DNA of 64,000 bases, taken from NCBI RefSeq assembly GCF_963678635.1, contig NC_087065.1, positions 45,233,919 to 45,297,918 on the forward strand, in the 5' to 3' direction. How positions within the stretch are numbered: the stretch's first letter is position 1; each line of letters starts with the position of its first letter. This DNA is from Symsagittifera roscoffensis (lineage: Eukaryota; Xenacoelomorpha; Acoela; Convolutidae). The position numbers were made by a program, and so were the translations under genes. Shown piece after piece: positions 56,534 to 64,000 of this stretch. A model generated the notes under the pieces. It was not told the DNA's origin and made no database searches. It worked only from the letters and a program-made list of their open reading frames with translations.

Positions 56534-59500
56534 CTAAAAGAACATGATAATTTATGCAAATTAAATGAATTTGAATAAAAAACAAATAGCACACAATGGT
56601 CCGGCTACACTCATAAAATTCTTTTCAAGTAAAGTCTCGTTTTTGTGCGTGGCGTAACGAGTGAATCTAGACAAAAGTTTAGTCAAAAAAAGCATAGAGG
56701 GCTACAATTGTCAGTGAAAAAATAATTGAGATCCCAAAGATACAACAAAAAATTATGTTAATTTGTTTCTAATTTTGAGATCAATTTTTATCTTCTTAAG
56801 TTTGATTTTTACTATATTTCGAATCCGATTTCGATTACTCGTTGGCTACACAAAAGTTGCTGAAATTTTACATAGACAAATTTTTCTTTCAATAGATTTT
56901 GTTGCAGCGATTATTCTGGTCGAAATGTTCTGCGCTACACAAACAGCAATCAGCTTGCCTTTTTTGGCTCCCAAAAACTATTTCAAGGCTTTTTCCTCCG
57001 ACCTCTAAAATTTAGTAGAAAATTTGTCTACGTGATGTGTATTTTTTTAAACTTTTTAAATTTTTTTCCCCACGAAACATCAAATACCACAAACAATCAT
57101 TAGAATGCTCCGCATGATATATCATTTTACACCCCTTTTTTGAGCAAAAATTTTAAAAACTTCACTTAGTGTTGAGAAAAATTATTTTGAAATTATTGCT
57201 CTGTTGTCAGATTTCGAGCAAAAAACGAGCAGGTAACATTTGTTAGATAAAGCCAAGAAAGGCTTATTTACGCCAAAAAAAACTTAGTTTACGCCAAAAA
57301 AAAACTTAGGAGAAAAAGTTTTTTAAGCTGCATTTAGCGCTTTCTCGTCAATAGAAATCGGCCGATAATTGTCAAGTTTTCGAACTTTTTTGAATTTACT
57401 TTTGAACGTGGTTGGAGCTTTTTGACGAAATTTGTTATCGCTTTTAGAAAAAAAAAAGAAATAATTGGCATGTGAAAGTTTTTTTCACTGTCCTAATTTT
57501 TTAATTTTTGCTGAATATTTTTGAATTGTGAACTACCTTCAAAAATTTACTGGGTGGTTGGGTGTTCTAATAGTTTTTCTGACCTAGAAACTTGATGCCC
57601 CAAAAACATAGCTTAATTAATACCAGATAATACTATAAAAGGTATCTGATATTTGAAAAATTTCCCTCCATGGGCTAACAACGAGAAAGATAACAAAAAC
57701 TTGATTGAACTTAACAAAAAACATCTTTTGATCAGTTTTTCATATAATTTTTTGTAATACTTCAGTTTCAATTTACTTGCTAAGAATCGTAGTACTGGTA
57801 TCAGTCATGCTCACTGAGATAACTCGCTCATCTGTTTTTATCTCATGTTGAACCATGTTAATTTCATGAAAACAAAAATGTAATATATAAGTAACATTCG
57901 ATGACAAAAATTAGAACGCAATTATACAAGTAATGATTATTGATAACTGAACATAATCGATTGTCTTTAAAGTTTTCTATTTTTAAAACATGATTGAGTG
58001 AAAATTATATAGACATTAATAATAACTAAATAAGTGTAAACAAATCACAAAACTTTATATTGTCTAAAAAATGAGTTACAATTTCTGAAAAAGGAGTCTT
58101 TTTGTATAAAGGTGTACGAAATCTGTATAAAATCAATTAAGTAATATAAAACACGACTTACTTAATCTAAAAAAAAGATGTCTTGCTTGATAACATACTT
58201 TTCAAAAACCCGCAAAAGAAAACCAGCTTCAAATGCTTACTTCATTGTTACTTTTTGATATTGTTTGTATATTTTTCTATGTATTTTTGTTCGCAAAAAT
58301 TACTACAATTCGTTCCCCAGATAAAATTTATCTTTTTGTTGAAGTGGGCTAAAGCATGCAAATCCTAAATTCAACATTTTAGCGCAATGGATATGCAATT
58401 TTTGAAGCATTAAAATTTTTGCTGCAAAATTTTTTATTTGGCTGATTCTTGTATTTGTTTTGTAGAAGATAAGCAACGGCTACAAATTGCATCGAGAATA
58501 TATATGAACAAATTGAGACACGCAGTGTCGAGATGAAAAAAATTGAGATGTAGGCTGTTTCTTATCCGGTACGAAACACATTAAAAAGGTTGAAGAAACA
58601 TCCAGATTTGAAACATGATACCCGGGTTGAACAAAAATGCTAATCATACAACTTTCATATATGGAAAAAATGCTAATCAAACACTTTTCATGCGATTCCA
58701 TACGTACAGAAAATTGCATGAAAGTTCTATGATTAGTGTTTTTTTTTCATATATGGAAATTGTATGACTAGCATTTTCCATAAACCAAAAAATTGTTTTA
58801 TTTCTCAAATTTAATTTCTCAAAATTTTTAGAATGTGTTCATAATCCAAAACAAGTGCCAAAACCATGGTTTACTCAACACTAGAGTCACCAAAGGTTTG
58901 ATAGTCTCGCATAAACGACCTGAAAGGTTTCAGAGTTTTCTTACACAAATGTTATACTGAAAGCATCAAACTTTAAAATTTCTGCAAAAATTCTCAAAGA
59001 TGATTATTTTAAAAAATTGAAATTATCAGGCATTGAACAAGGCATACATAACATGCCATACAAAAATAAAATTTTAGCGTTTTTGAAAAAAGTTATCCAG
59101 AGAAACGGAAAAAATCCCACTTTTGTGTATCCAGGACTACATTATGCAGACAAAAAATAAATTTTGCATGCAAATTTTTTTTGGAAATTTATTGTTGGAG
59201 TACAAAATTCAATTTGCGGTTGAAAAAAAAATTGGAGCAATTTCAAAATTATTTGGAACAATTTTTGCTGTCTCCGTCAGAAAAATGCTAGTCATACAAT
59301 TTCGATATATGGAAATAATTTGATTAGCAATTTTTGACAACAGTTTTTTTAACTTAGTACGATACACTGACTTTTATGCCAAAACAAGAACAAAGTTTTA
59401 TGAAAATTCGATCGCACCATTTTAGCAAAACGTATAAAATTTTATGACTAGTATTTTCATAGACTTACTTTATGGAATTGTATGATTAGCATTTTTGTTC

Positions 59501-60401
59501 AATGGAGGTCAACCCGGGTATTTACTTTCAAAATTGTTTTGGTTGATTGTTCTAGGCAAAATATTGCACTAATTTTTTAAATAAAGCTCGGAAACATACT
59601 GAACATGTGTGCTTTATCTGTTTAAACATCAGCGCCAAAATTCAACTGAAAAACCTAAATAATATACTAATTTTAACTTAATCAAATTATTTGAAGGCCA
59701 CGAAAATCAGTATATAATATGTAAATAATATGATTATAACTTGATTAAAATCTGTGTATAATATATAAGAAAGGTTTATTTAAACAATTTGTACCAAATA
59801 AACGTCAAAAAGAGGATTTCGAGTATTGAATCGTATTTAAAGCAATCGATTACATTCGACTCAATAGTTAATCAAATCGTGCATTTTTTCTTTTTCATAA
59901 CTTTATATTTCACTTGCGATAATGGATTGCAATCTTAGTTTTGAAAAGGCGGCGAACCAAAATTATCGGAAGGCTTCTTCAGGGAATTGCAAAGGAAGTG
60001 TTTCTTCCAAAGTGTTCATAGGACGGTTTCAAAGAAGAGTTTCTAAAAAGTGTTTCTTCTATTTGAGCTATGCCTATGGTTTTGTTCCAATTTTCGAAGA
60101 AAAAAGCGATAAAGGATTTTTCTTAAAGCTCCTAATTATAAAGCACCCTTATTATAAAGCACCCATACACCGTGTTATCAACCCACCGATCATGCTAAAA
60201 AACGTCGGTATAGTTTTAAAACCCCTGTAATTGATTTGTTTTTCAGTTGTCGTGTTTAGAAAACTTACGAATAGTTGACAGATAGCAAGTATTGCCTGTT
60301 TACGAATGATGGCCGGTTGAAAACTGCCTTCTAACAATCAGAAAAAAACTGCGTTTTTTGTCCCGTTGGAGTTTTGGGACATTTTTGTCTTGAATACTAG
60401 C
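56534..60401. other. Long intron of the coiled-coil gene
   Basis: Holds the TA-flanked 898-bp element at 58621-59518. Otherwise AT-rich with short uninformative frames, including a 102-codon plus-strand frame at 59922-60230 with no domain I recognise. Confidence 0.5.
58621..59518. mobile_element. 898-bp inverted-repeat element with TA target site
   Basis: It begins CCCGGGTTGAACAAAAATGC and ends with the inverse, GCATTTTTGTTCAATGGAGGTCAACCCGGG (in parts), flanked by TA on both sides. Subterminal repeats of ATGATTAGCATTTT / TATGACTAGCATTTT type are scattered near both ends. No transposase ORF. TA duplication suggests a Tc1/mariner-type mover, inferred from the target site only. Confidence 0.8.
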
Positions 60402-60474
60402 CTGCGTGCAGTCGTGCGTTGCCTTTCTTCAGCCTTTCGTTCTCCTCGATCGAGCCCTGTGAATCTTCTTGTAT
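60402..60474 (-). CDS. Coiled-coil gene exon with GC donor
   Basis: 73 nt, phase 0 in and phase 1 out. Acceptor GTTTGTGTAG. The donor reads GCAG/GCTAGT, a GC-AG type intron. The next exon needs phase 1, which this donor supplies. Using the GT five bases further gives phase 2 and does not fit. Encodes IQEDSQGSIEENERLKKGN and ARLHA. Confidence 0.72.
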
Positions 60475-60813
60475 CTACACAAACAATAGTTTGTTTTGAA
60501 ATGCTTCATAAGAAAAGGTAACAAAAGCAACTGGGTTGAAAGAATTGGCCACCAACTGTGTATATAAATAGCAAAGATGACCATTGTTCGAATCATTTGT
60601 CGTTTTTCTGAACAGACTTTAGATATAATTTTTTTTCTATAATTTGATCATCTTCCAACAATCGATCAATTTATTTGCGAGTAATCTTCACTCACTGCAG
60701 TCAAATGTGACCTACGAAAACTTCTAATTTCCAATGACAATAAACCACCCCCACCCATCCCCCCTACTACACCACCAATGTCATCCACGACCACCACCAT
60801 CACCACCACTTAC

Positions 60814-61005
60814 CTGTTTGAGCTGAAGTTCCAGTTGTTCTCTCTGGACTGTGTACTCCGCCTGTCTTTCGAAATCTCTTCTCTGTGTGGCCGATATCTC
60901 CTCCCTCTTCTTCTCATTGTCCCCCCTCACCCGTTCCAGCTGTCTCTCCAGCGCCTCCTCCCTCGCACTCAGCTGCACACAGTTCTTCTCTATCAGCCCT
61001 GTGCT
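60814..61005 (-). CDS. Coiled-coil gene exon (192 nt)
   Basis: 64 codons, phase 0 in and out. Acceptor GTTTGTTTTCAG, donor CAG/GTAAGT. Encodes STGLIEKNCVQLSAREEAL, then ERQLERVRGDNEKKREEIS and a segment ending REQLELQLKQ. Strong coiled coil. The antisense strand of this exon also shows an open frame. Confidence 0.9.
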
Positions 61006-61319
61006 CTGAAAACAAACCGAAACTACGTAGTATAAATTAGGAGTCAGGAAAGTTTTTAAGCCTTATGTTCCTGTTTCGATCACTCTACGAAGTGGCTTAA
61101 AGAACTGTCATCTTGACCTTGAGTGTTTTTCTTCGTTATAACAAGAACCCCAATATCAATATACCATAAATTCGTGATCCATTTGCTAATTGATAAAGCC
61201 CGTGTTAAGTTTTTACTGTTCAGTCTAAGGTATAAATATATAATTTTTGAAGCTCAATTTTTATCCTTTCTTGCGACAGGATATGTTTGCCATCTGCGTT
61301 GGTTGCCGCCTGTACTTAC

Positions 61320-61538
61320 CCTTGTTTTGATCTGCAGTCGCTCTCTCTTCTCCTCCAACTCCTTCCGGAACCCGTCCAGCTGATCTTTCTCACTCTCGTT
61401 CTGAGACTGCTGCTCCTTTATGCTCTCCTTGGTCTCCTCAATCTCCTTCTTCAACTCCTTCTTCTGCCTCTTAGTCTCTCTCCTCTCCTCACGAAGCTGC
61501 TCCTCGAGGAATTCCATGTCGTCTTGAATGTCTGCTAT
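61320..61538 (-). CDS. Coiled-coil gene, most upstream exon visible
   Basis: 73 codons, phase 0 in and out. Acceptor CCCTTTGTAG, donor AGG/GTAAGT. Begins IADIQDDMEFLEEQLREER and continues KKELKKEIEETKESIKEQQ to KRERLQIKTR. The frame is open at the acceptor, so the true start is further upstream, outside the window. The internal Met at codon 8 is an unlikely start given the strong acceptor. Confidence 0.9.
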
Positions 61539-61589
61539 CTACAAAGGGTTCCGATATCATTCAGTGTTTTCAAAATCTTTCACCTGTGA

Positions 61590-61720
61590 TTTTTTTCCTT
61601 AAAGTTATGAGGGTTTGCAGTTTGCCAATTTGGCTAATTTAGAATAATTATTGGGTAGCGTAGCATGTTTAGTTCTATTAACGCGTGAGCGGAAATTCAA
61701 ACAGTCTCAGAAATCATTCT
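61590..61720. repeat. Dispersed repeat fragment (AAAGTTATGAGGGTTT block)
   Basis: Carries TTAAAGTTATGAGGGTTTGC, AATTTGGC and ATTAACGCGTGAGCGG, matching (inverted) the blocks at about 33.0, 36.7 and 26.2 kb. Confidence 0.5.
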
Positions 61721-61825
61721 TAAAATAAAACTTCAATAACAAAACAAATTTGCGATTTTGTTTGAAAATTTAACCATTCTAGCAAAAACTACTCCATGCA
61801 CTAACTACTAATCCGTCAACATATT

Positions 61826-62110
61826 CAGGCCTTCGCCCTGATACAGTATCGCGACAACTCTCAAGAAAAGACAACTCGCGAAAATTAAAGAAAGCGACAA
61901 CTCACAAGTGTTTGAAGGTAATTGGAAACTTCAAGTTCTCGGTTTAAGGTCACCGGTGACTTTATACAAAACCGGCTCTAAATTTTGTATAAAATCCTGC
62001 CCTCTGTTTGCAAGCTCGCAACACGTTGGCGCGACGACTTCGGCGGTGAGTATAACGCGAGTTGTTTTTTAATGCGAGTTGTCGCATTACGCCTGATACG
62101 AGCAGATTTG
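61826..62110. mobile_element. Small foldback element with GCGACAACTC ends
   Basis: The left side CGCCCTGATACAGTATCGCGACAACTC is roughly mirrored by GCGAGTTGTCGCATTACGCC and then TGATACGAGCAG at the right (in parts). The core contains GCTCGCAACACGTTGGCGCG, also present (inverted) in the 900-bp element at 23.3-24.2 kb. No ORF. Confidence 0.6.
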
Positions 62111-64000
62111 TTAGTATTTGAGTTCAGAAGTGAATACTTTGTTTTTTTATTATACATTTTCACAGTAAACCCGCGCGGCTCTACGATTTTCTCGATGGAG
62201 AAAATTTAAAAATTTGTCGTCAAAAATGATGTTAATTTGCACTTTTAGAAAAAGAAAGTTTTTTTTTAGCTCAATAAATTCCAAAAAAACACTATTCAAT
62301 AAACAATAAAATCCAAACATCACTTTTTGGACTTTTTTTGAAATATGTCTGCGGCCCAGCCAATTTTCAAATAAGGGTTGTTTGTCACCACTAAAATATG
62401 TGACAAAACTTTCCGACAATCAAAAAATTTATATATTTCATATCTAACGGTTTTTATTTCACCTCTTCACCTATTTGTTTACACGCAGAACTGTTTCGAT
62501 GTCGCGTGTAAAAAATATCAGAAATTATGTCTTATACACAAAAACAATTTATTTGCAGCCATTTTGTAACGTTTGGTAAACTTTTTTTGGCCGTGTTCAA
62601 GCACATCGAAAGAGATGTGAAATAAATCTTAGTGAGTTAAGTCATAATTTTGAACACACTTCTAAAACAGAGCGTATCTACTTCTTTTATCATTTTCCCC
62701 CGGTAACACTGAAGAATATTTTTTGAGAATTGTTTCGGAGTCTAAATAATGGCTATGAAGGCTTCAAAATTATGAAATAGAAATGGAATATCCCTGATTG
62801 ATCCGCCAGTAATAGTCAGATTAAGTAAAACCCATTAACATATCTTTTTTTTTCAATATTGTTTCAGGACAAAAGCAGTGAAACTAGAAAAAACAGTACT
62901 GTTGCAGTATTGGATAGTACTGTTATAGCAATGTTGTTTTTCGTTCACTCATTTTGGTCTAAAACAGAACTGAATTTTTTTCTTCAAAGTCTAGAATTGA
63001 TTTTCATATTTTGTAATGTGCCGTTACAGTAAAAAACCCTTAGAAAGGCCTTAAAAACAAATATGCTACAAACCAAAAAAAGCGCGGTTTTTTTTTGCAA
63101 AAAATTAGTAATGGGTTAGCTATTGGAATTTTACACCAATTCGAAATGCCGAGAAAAGATAATTTTTAATTTAAAAACGAATTTTTATCTCAAAGTTTTA
63201 ATTCACCCCCACAGCGGAAAAAGCGACAGTTTTATTGTCGCCAATAAAACAAAAATGTGTTAGCGTTGCTAGTTATAAGGCATGATTGACTATATATACC
63301 AGGAAACAACTGTTTTTGACTAAAACATGGAACAAAATTTAATTTAAAAAAAATTGATTCACCCTCCACTGCACTATCGTGGCACTTGTCCAGTACTGTT
63401 GCAGTACTGTGTTTATACTGTTCTTATTATTTAGGCAGAACAATTTGAGATAAGTTTTTTTAGGAATAGGACGCCTAGCTCAAATCGCATTAAAAAATTT
63501 TATTTCGGAGGTCAGAATGGTAGATTATAAAATACTAGAAAAACAGTTTGACAGTGTAGCTATTTTGCTGGCTCCATCAATTTAAAATTTCCAGGTTCAT
63601 TTCAAAAGTTAGAGTATTTTATTAGAGTAAACAAAAAAAGGTATTTACTTTCGGAGTTTAGTACAGCATTCAAATAAAGTTTTTAGATGTCTGAAGAAAC
63701 CTTCGCAAACAAAAATTGAGAAAAAAAGAATAAAATTGCATGTTTTTGGAGTAATTTAGATTAAGAGTTTCTAGATTAAAAAAACCATTTTTTGCATCTT
63801 TCTGTTTGATAAATTGAGTTGATTTTGATGCGATAAGAGTGAGTTCGGAATTTTTTTTTTCAACAGTTTCGTTGGATGGAAAAAATCCTTGCCAAACAGT
63901 TTTTTGAGAAATGGAAAACTGCTTGTCATGAACTTCACATTGCTCAAAATATAACAACTTTTTCTTGCGCTCAACCACTTCCAATAAACTCTAAATTTCA
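62111..64000. other. AT-rich DNA, probably intron of the coiled-coil gene
   Basis: Two hairpin motifs CAGTACTGTTGCAGTACTG-like lie at 62900 and 63390. A minus-strand frame at 63670-63984 has no recognisable domain and no clear splice sites, so I do not call it an exon. Confidence 0.4.

Larger units (their letters stand above)
30811..61538 (-). other. Gene span: long coiled-coil protein, minus strand, 5' end outside window
   Basis: Nineteen exons on the minus strand were assembled by hand from splice sites and phase. Nine are single-copy and a five-exon cluster is present twice (copies A and B). Taking the single-copy exons plus one cluster, the lengths sum to 2613 nt: 870 codons plus TGA, with every junction in phase. 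The product is almost entirely charged heptad-type coiled coil, with one disordered 465-nt exon and a Glu/Lys-rich acidic tail. Such proteins are often cytoskeletal, centrosomal or ciliary, but I do not recognise the family. Exons are markedly GC-richer than the introns. Introns reach 7.6 kb and hold mobile elements and two U2 snRNA genes on the same strand. The N-terminal exon(s) and promoter lie to the right of the window. Confidence 0.85.

Noticed and set aside
59922-60230. 102-codon plus-strand frame starting with a good ATG
   Set aside because: No recognised domain, no paralogue in the window, and inside a host intron. Kept only as a note.
61287-61589. Plus-strand Leu-rich frame
   Set aside because: Antisense to a coiled-coil exon. 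Leu runs arise from Glu/Lys codons on the other strand.
63670-63984. 104-codon minus-strand frame as a further upstream exon of the coiled-coil gene
   Set aside because: No heptad pattern, low GC unlike the true exons, and no matching acceptor/donor pair.

Overview
The window is AT-rich, intron-rich animal (metazoan) nuclear DNA. The signs are GT-AG (and one GC-AG) introns, a canonical U2 snRNA, a two-ORF non-LTR retrotransposon with a PHD-type ORF1, hAT-like MITEs, tRNA-derived SINE candidates and many foldback elements. I cannot name the species from sequence alone. There is one assembly gap (200 N at 26923-27122).

Layout. 1-7.3 kb: a truncated reverse-transcriptase fragment at the left edge, microsatellites, a degenerate satellite with a period of about 167 bp, and a tRNA-like SINE head. 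7.3-7.9 kb: a possible F-box-like exon. 7.9-16.0 kb: a ~2.1 kb unit present twice in tandem. A near full-length LINE (8332-12173, ORF1 and ORF2 intact) sits in the first copy, and the second copy keeps the empty site, so the LINE ends can be read to the base. 16-24 kb: decayed transposon ORFs (an endonuclease remnant, a PHD-finger remnant) and a 900-bp foldback element. 24.6-30.3 kb: several copies of another large foldback family, one interrupted by a SINE-like insertion.

30.8-61.5 kb is dominated by one minus-strand gene. I reconstructed it exon by exon from splice sites and reading phase: 9 single-copy exons plus a 5-exon cluster present twice, encoding a long coiled-coil protein with a Glu/Lys-rich acidic C-terminus. 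Its N-terminus lies beyond the right edge. One path through the gene gives 2613 nt (870 codons plus stop). I could not assign it to a named family.

The gene is interrupted by a large, recent tandem duplication (copy A 31424-39996, copy B 40222-52586) with a 201-bp hairpin MITE in the spacer between the copies. Each copy carries the same five exons (676 nt, not a multiple of three) and one U2 snRNA gene on the host strand. Both exon clusters cannot be read in series in frame, so they are alternatives, or one is silent, or the duplication is an allelic or assembly artefact. Copy B also holds a six-unit array of a ~792-bp segment that is single in copy A.

I found no CRISPR, operon or prokaryotic system. 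The most unusual items are the non-3n exon-cluster duplication, the intronic U2 pair, the copy-specific array and the shared short cores of several foldback families.
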